A stretch of DNA of 64,000 nucleotides, taken from NCBI GenBank assembly GCA_965221845.1, contig OZ244919.1:248001-312000 (forward strand), in the 5' to 3' direction. The position numbers and the translations under genes are program-made. Numbering within the stretch: position 1 is the first letter of the stretch; each line of letters starts with the position of its first letter. Under the pieces are notes generated by a model. It worked only from the letters and a program-made list of their open reading frames with translations, had not been told where the DNA came from and made no database searches. This document shows positions 44,882-53,236 of the stretch, piece after piece. Source of the DNA: JAJEFO01 sp965221845. Its GTDB lineage: Bacteria > Pseudomonadota > Alphaproteobacteria > Rhodobacterales > Rhodobacteraceae.

Positions 44882-46654
44882 TCACTTACATGGCAACATC
44901 CCTCGGGCGGGGTCGATGTCCAGAAGTTCGAAGGCCCGGCGCTGCGGCTCCGTCGGCGTGGCGAGAAGCGGGAAGGCGTGGTCCGGAGCGCCCGGCAGCG
45001 TCACCTCGTTCAGCGTCAGCGTGCCGAGGTCGGCGAGCAGCGTGCGCAGGCTGTGGACCGGAAGCCCGTCGGGCGTGCGCCTGCGCGCCGCCTTGGCCCT
45101 GGCGCTCTCCGAGACCCTCGCGGGCTCCACCGGCGAGTTCCGCCGCGCCCGCGCCGCCCCGCGGTCGTCGTCCTCGAAGAGGATCGGCGCGAGGCGGCGG
45201 CGCATGTGCCATTCCAGGTGGCAGGCGAGCATGCAGAGGAACACGTGGGCCCGGACATGGTCCTCGGAGTACACGTGCACGGGACGGATCCGCAGGTCGG
45301 TCTTCGCGTTCCGGAACGCGCGCTCCACGCCCGCGAGCGACTTGTAGGCGTCGACCGCCGCCTCCGTCCCCATGGCCTCCGCGCCGAGGCTGGTGCGGAT
45401 GACGTAGATCCCGTCGAGCCTGGCCTCGGCCTCGATCCTGCCGGCGTTGCGCGCCCAGTCCATGCCCGCGTCGCGCACCTCGACGTCGAAGTGCTTCCCG
45501 ACCCTGCGCCGGTTGGCCTCCCGCCCCAGGGCCCTGAGGGTCCGGTCCCGGTTCGCCGGCCCCGGTTTCCGGCGCGCGGCCGCGGCGGCGATGCCGGCGA
45601 GCGTCTCCTCGGTGGCCCTGAGCAGGTCCTCCCGCTTCCGGCGCCTCTCCCCGCGGAGCCGCGGGTTGAGGCAGACCATGAGCCGCTCGCCGGGAAAGTC
45701 CGGGCCCGTGACCTCCGCCACCGCGTCGGGGACGAGCGCCTCGGGCACGAGCGGGGCGGGCGCGCCGTCCGGGCCCTCCCTGAGCAGCCTGCGGATGTCC
45801 GCGGTCCTCAGGGCCGATATCCAGTCGAGACCCGCCGGCTCCAGGTCCGCACGGATGCGCGCCGTCGTCAGCATGCCCCTGTCGCCGACCAGCGCCACCC
45901 GTTCGACGCCGAAGCGCCCGCGGACCCTGTCCACCTGGCCTGGGACGGTGGAGGGATCGGACGCGTTGCCCGCGAACACCTCCACGGCCACCGGGCAGCC
46001 GTCCGCTGCGCACAGAAGCCCGTAGGTGACCTGCCGCTTGCCTTTCTTGCCGTCCCTGTTGTGGCCGAACGCCGCGAGCGGGCAGCAGCGCCCCTCCAGG
46101 CAGCTCGACGAGACATCGTACAGGATCAGCGTGTTCCCGCCCCTGAGGTGCCGGTTCGCGAGGCTCCGCTCGATCCAGGGCTGGCGTTTCAGCAGCCAGT
46201 CGAGCATGGAGAGCATCTCGTTGCCGGTGACGGGGCCGAGCCCCAGCAGGGTCCCGAGGCTCGTCGTCGCCGTCTCCGGATCCAGCGCCCTGGCGGTGGC
46301 GAGCTTTGAGGCGGGGTCGACGACCCGCGCCACGACCGCGGCGAGCGCGAGGTCGCGGTTCCGCTCCGCCCTCCGGCCCAGGATCCGCACCAGCCCGAGC
46401 CGCCCCATCGTCCCCGGCGCGGCGGCCACGTGCCCGTGGGGCAGCGAGCGGCGGATGGCGACGGCCGCGTCCGGCGACGGGAACGTCACCCCGCCCGCGA
46501 GGGCGGCGCGGACGGCGTCGACGAGGGCGGGCGGCATCCTCGACAGGTTGGCGACGGTCCGCCTGCGGATGCGCTTTCCCTCGCGCCAGGCCTCGCGCAG
46601 CAGGATGGCGGGCGGGGAGGAACGGTTGGGGATGACGTCGACGCTGAGGGCCAC
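44882..46654 (-). CDS. IS1634/IS4-type transposase, second kind
   Basis: A 590-residue DDE transposase unrelated at close range to the 42866 gene. Catalytic regions: LILYDVSSSCLEG (first Asp), ALVGDRGMLTTARI (second Asp), and AYKSLAGVERAFRNAKTDLRIRPVHVY (Glu block). It ends GMLPCK, its last codons lying inside the first of three TTACATGGCAACA repeats. The frame is intact. The C-terminal region is rich in Arg/Ala. Start ATG 46654. Downstream it faces IS copy 2 head to head across a hairpin. Confidence 0.9.
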   Translation of the reverse strand: MALSVDVIPNRSSPPAILLREAWREGKRIRRRTVANLSRMPPALVDAVRAALAGGVTFPSPDAAVAIRRSLPHGHVAAAPGTMGRLGLVRILGRRAERNRDLALAAVVARVVDPASKLATARALDPETATTSLGTLLGLGPVTGNEMLSMLDWLLKRQPWIERSLANRHLRGGNTLILYDVSSSCLEGRCCPLAAFGHNRDGKKGKRQVTYGLLCAADGCPVAVEVFAGNASDPSTVPGQVDRVRGRFGVERVALVGDRGMLTTARIRADLEPAGLDWISALRTADIRRLLREGPDGAPAPLVPEALVPDAVAEVTGPDFPGERLMVCLNPRLRGERRRKREDLLRATEETLAGIAAAAARRKPGPANRDRTLRALGREANRRRVGKHFDVEVRDAGMDWARNAGRIEAEARLDGIYVIRTSLGAEAMGTEAAVDAYKSLAGVERAFRNAKTDLRIRPVHVYSEDHVRAHVFLCMLACHLEWHMRRRLAPILFEDDDRGAARARRNSPVEPARVSESARAKAARRRTPDGLPVHSLRTLLADLGTLTLNEVTLPGAPDHAFPLLATPTEPQRRAFELLDIDPARGMLPCK

Positions 46655-46746
46655 GGGCCGGATCCTTACATGGCAACACGTTTCAGGCCATCATATGGCA
46701 TGAAAAGGAGATGTCAACACAGAATGCGCGCAGTTACATGGCAACA
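44886..46746 (-). mobile_element. IS1634-type element with three direct copies of a 13-mer
   Basis: TTACATGGCAACA occurs at 44886-44898, 46666-46678 and 46734-46746, all in the same direction, bracketing the second transposase gene. No inverted terminal repeats were found. IS1634 itself is known for unusually long target duplications, so the outer pair may be a duplicated target or transposase-binding sites. Exact element limits remain uncertain. Confidence 0.5.
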
Positions 46747-47120
46747 TAAATCCAATGCAAACCCCTGCACTGGCGCGGAAAAGCCCAGCCTTACCAGAGG
46801 TTTGCGCGAAGCGGACGGGAAATTGTCAGGATGAAGTTCCGGTTAAAGATGGGCCAGGCCGAACCGGCAATGCGGCTCTGCCTGAAATGCGTCCCGACGT
46901 CGCAGGCATATCGCGATCAGGCCCAGCCAGCGCGATGCCGGTGTTCGGACGCCTCGGCCATTCCGGTCCCGCGAATGCACGGCGACGCGCACCTCACCCG
47001 CCGGCAGGCCGTCGGGCGGAGCGCCACCGTTCTCCGGCCTCGGGATCGGGCATGGGGCCGGTCATCGACCAGGGTCCGTGCCTGGCTTCGGGCGTCCCGT
47101 TGCGGAGGAGCCCGGCCGCA
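46747..47120. other. Intergenic region downstream of the sterol operon
   Basis: About 370 bases between the IS repeats and the end of the sterol methyltransferase gene. Nothing coding recognised. No strong terminator stem with a T run was found for the operon. Confidence 0.45.
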
Positions 47121-48143
47121 CTAATGCGACGGCTTGCGGGCCAGCACGAAATACATCGGGGTGAATATTCCTGACTTGCCGCCCTCGACCAGAGCGTCGC
47201 CCGCCCTGTTCAGCAGCGTGCTGACCGCGCGGGAGCCTTTGGGAAACAGCCTGCACGCCTCTCCTGCCCGCAAGGTCAGATTCACCAGTTCACGGCCCCA
47301 AGGCGAGCGTGGAATGCCTGAAAGGCTGAAGCCGCTGCCCTGCAGCGGGCGATACCAAGGGGTTTTCGGATCAGACTCGGACGCCCTGTCATGGGCGTCC
47401 AGAAGCTCGAATCCTGCCGACCGCAAGGCGGCTTCGACTTCTGAGGTGCGCGGGATGTCCGGAAGTCCGTCCCCGATCATGATGTCGTTCTTGATTCGCT
47501 GGTGACGGACATCATCTGCATCGAATTCGTCGGTCAGGCACCACTCGTAGCTGGCGAAGCACGCCCCCGGGCGCAGCAAGCGAAAGACCTCCCGATAGAG
47601 TCCTGCCGCATCGGGCGCGTGGACGGCGGCCTCGATGCAGAATGCGGCGTCGAAGCGACCATCCTCTTCAGGAACCTGCATGAAGTCGGCCTTGACGTAG
47701 CGGCACCGGGAAGCGACCGCCTTGTTGAGCGCCTTGGCGCGCTCGATCTGATAGGCGTTGTTGTTGACCCCGACCAGGTCGGCTCCGGAATGGCGCGCGA
47801 TGCTGCCCATCGGCCCGCCAACGCCGCAGCCGAGGTCAAGCACCTCCATCCCCGGCCCAAGCGCCAGCCGTTCGGAAAGAAAATGCTGGTGCCTGATCAG
47901 GGAGTCCTTGAGGCGCTCGCCCTTGCGGCGGGGAGCGAAGTGGAAATGCCGCCCCCACCCGAACTCGTAGAAGTCGGTCGCCAGGTCGTAATAGTGGTTC
48001 ACGAGCAGGCTGTACTGCTCTTTCCTGCCTTCCTCGCCCGCATCGTAGATCGCCCTGTATCCATCGACCGCGGGCTTCACTTCGGACGGGGAGAGCTTCC
48101 CGAGCGAGCGGGTGCCGTCCCTGCTGGAGGAGGATCGAAACAT
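47121..48143 (-). CDS. Sterol C-24 methyltransferase (SMT/ERG6-like)
   Basis: A 340-residue SAM-dependent methyltransferase resembling plant and fungal SMT along its whole length. The sterol-binding region reads YYDLATDFYEFGWGRHFHFA (51-70; plants have YEWGWG). SAM motif I is LDLGCGVGGP (102-111). Then come VGVNNNAYQIERAK (124-137), CIEAAVHAPD (169-178), SYEWCLTDEFD (198-208) and the C-terminal IFTPMYFVLARKP. The enzyme adds a methyl group to C-24 of the sterol side chain, giving ergostane-type (or with repeated action stigmastane-type) products. It is the last gene of the leftward operon, 148 bases after the cyclase fusion. The strong similarity to eukaryotic SMT is notable in a bacterium. 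Confidence 0.9.
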   Translation of the reverse strand: MFRSSSSRDGTRSLGKLSPSEVKPAVDGYRAIYDAGEEGRKEQYSLLVNHYYDLATDFYEFGWGRHFHFAPRRKGERLKDSLIRHQHFLSERLALGPGMEVLDLGCGVGGPMGSIARHSGADLVGVNNNAYQIERAKALNKAVASRCRYVKADFMQVPEEDGRFDAAFCIEAAVHAPDAAGLYREVFRLLRPGACFASYEWCLTDEFDADDVRHQRIKNDIMIGDGLPDIPRTSEVEAALRSAGFELLDAHDRASESDPKTPWYRPLQGSGFSLSGIPRSPWGRELVNLTLRAGEACRLFPKGSRAVSTLLNRAGDALVEGGKSGIFTPMYFVLARKPSH

Positions 48144-48291
48144 CCCGCCATTGTGCTGGAACCGGACGACGCCATCAAGGGCAAAATTCCCGCCGAGCGC
48201 GATTTCTGCACGCGCAAGCCGCGCATTGGCGCAACGGCCAAGCGGTCATGGCCCTGGATTGCATTCAGGGGCCGCCGACGCAGGCGTCAGG

Positions 48292-51200
48292 TCATCCGCT
48301 GGCTTTCCGCTCCCGGAGCGGAACGACGCCGGACGGCAGGCGCGCGCTATCCGGACGGGAAGGCGGCGCGAGGCCGGAGGGCGGACCAGCCTCGGGGCAC
48401 CTTGGGCCGCCTGCGCAAGGGGTCGGGGCCAGCGCCGGCACGCCCGCCTCGGCCGAGGCGGGCGCGCCGGCGCGCCCCGCGTTCGGAGCGGGCGGCCCCT
48501 GACGTGCGCGGCGGCGGCGTTCGTAGAGGCCGAGCGCGTGCAGGGGAAAGTACTGGCGGTACAGCACGTAGTCCAGCAGCGCCGTCCGAAAGAACACGCC
48601 AGCCATGTCCTGCTTGGGCCAGGTGCCGTCCGCGCACTGCGACCCGACAAGGAAGCCTGCGCCCCGCGAAATCGCGGCCCAGTCCGGCTCCTGCGCCTCC
48701 AGGAGCGCAATCAGCGCCCACGCGGTCTGCACGACCTGGCTCTCGTGATGCGCGACATAGCGGCCGGAGAGGCACCCGCTGTGGTGCTCGCCCCATCCCC
48801 CGTCCTCCCGCTGGCGTTCAAGCAGCCAGCGACAGGCGGTGCGCAGCGCCGGGTCATTCCGGCGGGCGCCGGAAGCGACGAGGCCCCTGATGCCGAAAAG
48901 GGTGCCGTAGATGTACTGGACGCCCCATACGCCGCGCCAGGCACCGTCGGCTTCCTGACTCCGGCGCAGCCATGCGACGCCCCGGGAGACGGCGTCGGCT
49001 GCCCCGGCCCGCTCCGCAACCTCGGGAAACAGATCCTGGCAGGCGGCAAGCGCCGCGATGCATGACGCGCCGCATTCCACGAACGAGCTTTCGGTCATGG
49101 ATTCGCCGAACATCTCCGCGGGGTTCAGCCATTCAAGGCCGAGGACGGAACGCCTCGCCTCGTAGCTGCCGAAACCGCCGTCGCGGTTCTGGGAGCGCAG
49201 GATGAACGCGACGGCATCGGCAACGACCGCCGGATCGGTGGCGTCGCCCCGGACGGCGAGGATCCCGAGAAGCGCTTCCGCCGTGCAGTCGCTCACCGGC
49301 CAGCCGTGCCAGCCGCCGGCAAAGCACCAGCCCCCCTTCGGGTCGGCCCGGTAGGCATCGCGAAACCCCTCGAAGCTGCCCTTGACCTGCTCTCCGAGCA
49401 GGAAACCGGCACCGCGATCAAGTGCCTTTCCGCATCCCCCGGCGTCGGGCAGGGCCGCCAGCGCCTGAAGCGCGAACCCGGTGTCCCAGGACGCGCTTCG
49501 CGCGCCGGTGACGCGCAGGCCCTCCTCCTCGTCCTCCCAGATCCAGCCGTCCAGCTTCGCGAGCGCCTGACGGCAGTCGGCATCCTCCGGGTCATGAAGC
49601 CAGAGCGAAAGGATGTTGAGAAGTCCGCTGACGGGAGAGATGCTCGTGTGGCTGGTGGTCTGCAGCTCCCACTTGATTCGCCGGACGAACTCGTCCGTGC
49701 ACCGGGCGCGAAGGGACCTGCCATGCAAGCGCTCGTACAGCCGTGCAAGCCTGTAGCCCGCCTTCAGCCATGCGGTCGGCTTCGCGAAGGTGTCTGCGTC
49801 ACGCAGGCGGGTCGCGGCCTCGGGGAATCTCGCGCTGGCAAAGCCCTGCGGATAGAGATCCTCCCTGAGCGACTCGACGACGGGAGTCACGGGCACCTGG
49901 AAGCGACGGGCGTAGATCGACGCCATCGCCATGTAGATCAGGCGCGTGTGGCAGTACCAGTTCGACGGGTGCAGGGGCACCCAGCGCGGCAGGCGCCACA
50001 GTTCGGGCAGGATGGCGTTCACGCCGCGCCAGTCATAGAGGTTCAGGATCGCCAGCCAGAACTTGCCCCAGCTCGGAACGTTCAGGACGTCCTCCTCGCG
50101 AATGAACTCCCGGGCCTGGGCGATCAGGGGATCGTCCCTCTCAACGCCCAGCGTCCTCGCGGCGACATACACGAGAACGGTGACGAACAGGTGGGGCGAC
50201 GAATGCTCGTGGAGACCCCATGAGCCTCCCGGAAGCCTCGTTCGCGCGAACGACCGCAGCACGCGACGGCGCCTGCCCGGATCAAGCGGCCTCCCGATGA
50301 CATGGTGCAGCAGCGCGTACTGTGCCGTCAGCATGGGGCACCAGACCATCTCGCCTTCCCATTCGCCGTCCTCGCCCTGCGACCGGACGAGCCGCCGGGC
50401 GGCCTTGTCCAGCGCGGCCGCGGCATCGGGCGGTCCGGCGTCTCCCGCCTTCGCGGGGCGCCTGGGCCCGCCCTCCCCCGGCATGGAATGGACGAAGGCG
50501 CGCGCCAGGTTCCGCCGCGCTTCCGCGCTTTCCTCCCGTCCCTCCCTGATTGCGATCCGCAACTGGCGGAAACCCAGCTGGAACGCAAAGAGGCGGGTCG
50601 CAACGGCACGAAAGACCGGCCATATGCGCGGCCTTGCCAGCTTGCTGAAGGCGCCCAGGCTCTCCCGGGCCAAGGCGTACGCGACGGTTCCCCCGAAAGT
50701 GAAGGCCATTCCGGACACCGATCGCTCCTCGCAGGCGAGTATGCGCATGGTCCGTTCCCGGTACAGCGAGCTCCTCCGCCAGCCCCGGTAGACCGCGTTC
50801 CTCAGCACGACCGATTCATTGCGGTGATCGGCCAGCACCTCGTAGAGGCCCATCGCGAGAAGCTCGGGCACGCGGACCGCCCTGAACCGCTCCTTCGTGA
50901 ACTGCCGAAAGTCATCGCTCTCGGCAAGGTCCACCGCATCGCCAAAGCCCAGGGTCATGCCTACCGCCGTCATGGGGTGATAATGCCCGGCCGCATCGCC
51001 GATCAGGATCCGGCCCGGCGATCCGTAGGAGAGGCGCGGGCTCAGCTGGTTCGCGGCGGCGTGGACGCGGCCGGCATGCAGCGCCTTGATGAAGGACGGC
51101 CCGAGATCTCCGGGAAGCGCCCCTGCGCAGGCCTCAGACACGAAACCTGTACGATCCTCGCGATTCCAGCGGTCGCGCGGAACGTCCACGTGGATCCGGA

Positions 51201-51846
51201 CGCAGCCGTTGGCCAGCCCGTACACCATCATGGGTCCCGGCCCCCCCATGACCACGTGGCCATAGCCTTCGAAAGGAAGGTTGGCGTCCTGCAACGTGAC
51301 CCCCAGCATCCATGAACAGAGCGTCGAGTTCGTGGAGAGCTCGAGGGACTTGCGCACGACCGAGGCGCGGCCGTCGGCCCCGACGATTCGGGCGGCGCCT
51401 ATGGAGCGCTCCGACCCGTCCTGCGAGAAGAACAGCCGCTGTCCCTCGATGGAGCTGGCCCGCGCGGGCAGGATCAGGTCGATGCCGGCCTCGCCGTCTA
51501 TGGCCTCGCGCAGGCTCGAAACGAGCAGCGCGTGATCACAGACCAGCGCCGTCGAGCCGTCTGGATACGGAAGCATGATCGGCTCGGATCCGTCGCCGGG
51601 GAAGACCGCGAAGCCGGCGCCCGGAACGCCCCGGGACATCCTTTCGACATCGATGCCGATGTCGCGCAGGATCCTGGCGGCCGGCGGATGCAGCCACTCG
51701 CCCGCGATGCGCGAGGCGACCTTGGGATTCGCCTCCAGCAGGGCGACGCGGGCGCCTCTGCGCGCATGGGCCAGCGCGCAGACGCTTCCCACGGGACCCG
51801 CGCCGACGATGGCGACATCGTAGTCAGTGCCTTCGGCGCCGGTCAT
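48292..51846 (-). CDS. Squalene monooxygenase-oxidosqualene cyclase fusion protein
   Basis: A single 1184-residue frame. Residues 1-~440 are an FAD monooxygenase of the squalene epoxidase type: DYDVAIVGAGPVGS near the start and ILIGDAAGHYHPMTAVGMTLGFGDA-like GDAAGHYHPMTAVGMT further on, matching the GDAxxxxHPLTGGGMT motif of ERG1. A Pro/Ala-rich linker (~440-475) leads to a cyclase (~475-1130) with VSDCTAEA, D853 being the proton donor. DCTAE marks oxidosqualene cyclases, whereas squalene-hopene cyclases have DxDD. QW-type repeats (QNRDGGFGS, QEADGAWRGVWG, QREDGGWGEHH) and DMAGVFFRTALLDYVLYR support this. A low-complexity tail ends the protein. The ATG overlaps the cyp51 stop by four bases. 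It would make lanosterol, cycloartenol or parkeol directly from squalene. Confidence 0.93.
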   Translation of the reverse strand: MTGAEGTDYDVAIVGAGPVGSVCALAHARRGARVALLEANPKVASRIAGEWLHPPAARILRDIGIDVERMSRGVPGAGFAVFPGDGSEPIMLPYPDGSTALVCDHALLVSSLREAIDGEAGIDLILPARASSIEGQRLFFSQDGSERSIGAARIVGADGRASVVRKSLELSTNSTLCSWMLGVTLQDANLPFEGYGHVVMGGPGPMMVYGLANGCVRIHVDVPRDRWNREDRTGFVSEACAGALPGDLGPSFIKALHAGRVHAAANQLSPRLSYGSPGRILIGDAAGHYHPMTAVGMTLGFGDAVDLAESDDFRQFTKERFRAVRVPELLAMGLYEVLADHRNESVVLRNAVYRGWRRSSLYRERTMRILACEERSVSGMAFTFGGTVAYALARESLGAFSKLARPRIWPVFRAVATRLFAFQLGFRQLRIAIREGREESAEARRNLARAFVHSMPGEGGPRRPAKAGDAGPPDAAAALDKAARRLVRSQGEDGEWEGEMVWCPMLTAQYALLHHVIGRPLDPGRRRRVLRSFARTRLPGGSWGLHEHSSPHLFVTVLVYVAARTLGVERDDPLIAQAREFIREEDVLNVPSWGKFWLAILNLYDWRGVNAILPELWRLPRWVPLHPSNWYCHTRLIYMAMASIYARRFQVPVTPVVESLREDLYPQGFASARFPEAATRLRDADTFAKPTAWLKAGYRLARLYERLHGRSLRARCTDEFVRRIKWELQTTSHTSISPVSGLLNILSLWLHDPEDADCRQALAKLDGWIWEDEEEGLRVTGARSASWDTGFALQALAALPDAGGCGKALDRGAGFLLGEQVKGSFEGFRDAYRADPKGGWCFAGGWHGWPVSDCTAEALLGILAVRGDATDPAVVADAVAFILRSQNRDGGFGSYEARRSVLGLEWLNPAEMFGESMTESSFVECGASCIAALAACQDLFPEVAERAGAADAVSRGVAWLRRSQEADGAWRGVWGVQYIYGTLFGIRGLVASGARRNDPALRTACRWLLERQREDGGWGEHHSGCLSGRYVAHHESQVVQTAWALIALLEAQEPDWAAISRGAGFLVGSQCADGTWPKQDMAGVFFRTALLDYVLYRQYFPLHALGLYERRRRARQGPPAPNAGRAGAPASAEAGVPALAPTPCAGGPRCPEAGPPSGLAPPSRPDSARLPSGVVPLRERKASG

Positions 51847-53219
51847 CCGAAGATGCCAGGCTCCGGGCGGCGCCGGTAGCGAAGGCGGCAGGGCGGCCTG
51901 GGACCGGTGACCCAGCTTCCGTAGTTCGGCAGCGGGAACCGCGCGGGAGGCGCGAAGTCGAAACGGTCAAGCAGCACCGTCCAGATCGCCTTGAGCTGCA
52001 TGATGGCGAAATTCTTGCCCATGCACGCATGCTTGCCGCCGCCGAAGCCGATCAGGGCGTAATGGTGCTGCTTCATCTCGGATGCGGGCGGCGCGAAACG
52101 GTCAGGGTTGAAGCGCTCCGGTTCGGCGAACACGTCGGGCAGGAGATGCGAGACCGCCGGGGAGACCATGGCCATGGTGCCTGCGGGCACCACGCGGCCC
52201 TTGTAGCAGAGCGGCTCCAGCGCCTTGCGGATCAGGACGATGAGGGGCGGATGCAGCCGCTCGCATTCGCGGACGGTGTTCTCCATCGCCGCCTGCCGCT
52301 GGAGGCTGTCGAAGCCCGTGGCGCCGCCTTCGCAGGCCTCGCAGGCCTCCTGCCTCAGCCGTGCGACATGCTCTGGCGCCCGCGCGATCTCCATGCCCAT
52401 CCAGGACGCCAGCACGGCACTCGTGTGCTGGCCGGCAAAGAGGACGGTGATCAGGATCCCGATGGTCTCCTCGTCGCAAAGCGGACGGCCGCTCTTGTAG
52501 CGGGCGTTCATGAGCGCGGTCATGAAGTCCTCGGGCGCGGCGCCGGACTCCCTGCGAGCGGCGATGATCTCGGCAAAGAGCGCCGCAATCTTGCGACGCG
52601 CCCGGTCACGGCTCACGTGAGACGGGATCGGAAGCCTTGGAAAGAAGAACCCCAGGGGATTGATCCCGTTCTGGAGCTCATGGTAGCTCTCGGCGAATCC
52701 GCTTTCGACGCGGTCCCGGACCTCCTGTCCGATCAGGCACCTGCTTGCGATCTTGATCGTGAGCTCGTTCATCCTGACCGGCAGGTCGATCTCCCCCTCT
52801 TCGCCCATCTCCCCGGCGAACAGGGTGGCCTCGTCGAACATGATGTCCGCGAATCTCCGCATCCCCGCCTCCTTGAGCGCGGGGAACAGGAACTTCAGCT
52901 GCTCGGCGAATGTCGCCGGAGCGGTGTCGTAGGCGACGCCGCGGCCGAATATGGGCACCGTGAACTGGTAGGCGGTCTTCGCGTCCAGCTGCGACTCCGG
53001 GGCCCGGAAGTAGAAGTCGTGCGCCTCCGGACCGGAAAAGAGCGCGAAGCCGATGGGACCGAGACGGAACCTGAACAGGTCGCCGTGCTCGCGGCATCCG
53101 CGAGCAAGCATCGCGACCGGATCCCGCCGGAACGCGCCCAGATGGCCGGCCAGCGGCCAGGCGCCCGCAAGCTTCGGCGCGAGCGCCTCCGGTTGCGGCT
53201 TCTCAACGACCTGCAGCAT
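51843..53219 (-). CDS. cyp51: Sterol 14-alpha-demethylase, CYP51
   Basis: A 458-residue P450 removing the 14-alpha-methyl of lanosterol-type sterols. CYP51 hallmarks are all present: VAYDTAPATFAEQLKF in the B'-C region (family YD and Q), IASRCLIGQEVRD, FFFPRLPIPSHVSRDRAR, the I-helix LFAGQHTSAVLASW (CYP51 has GQHTSS), ExxR in RECERLHPP, and heme loop GFGGGKHACMGKNFA with Cys399. The end PRPPCRLRYRRR is also typical. The ATG at 53219 has GGGAG eight bases upstream. It follows the reductase gene by 17 bases and is coupled to the cyclase fusion by ATGA. No ferredoxin or reductase partner gene is nearby. Confidence 0.93.
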   Translation of the reverse strand: MLQVVEKPQPEALAPKLAGAWPLAGHLGAFRRDPVAMLARGCREHGDLFRFRLGPIGFALFSGPEAHDFYFRAPESQLDAKTAYQFTVPIFGRGVAYDTAPATFAEQLKFLFPALKEAGMRRFADIMFDEATLFAGEMGEEGEIDLPVRMNELTIKIASRCLIGQEVRDRVESGFAESYHELQNGINPLGFFFPRLPIPSHVSRDRARRKIAALFAEIIAARRESGAAPEDFMTALMNARYKSGRPLCDEETIGILITVLFAGQHTSAVLASWMGMEIARAPEHVARLRQEACEACEGGATGFDSLQRQAAMENTVRECERLHPPLIVLIRKALEPLCYKGRVVPAGTMAMVSPAVSHLLPDVFAEPERFNPDRFAPPASEMKQHHYALIGFGGGKHACMGKNFAIMQLKAIWTVLLDRFDFAPPARFPLPNYGSWVTGPRPPCRLRYRRRPEPGIFG

Positions 53220-53236
53220 GTCGTCCACTCCCAGTG

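Noticed and set aside
48292..51846. Squalene-hopene cyclase as the identity of the cyclase half
   Set aside because: The catalytic motif reads DCTAE, not DxDD, and an epoxidase domain is fused, so oxidosqualene cyclase is the better call.
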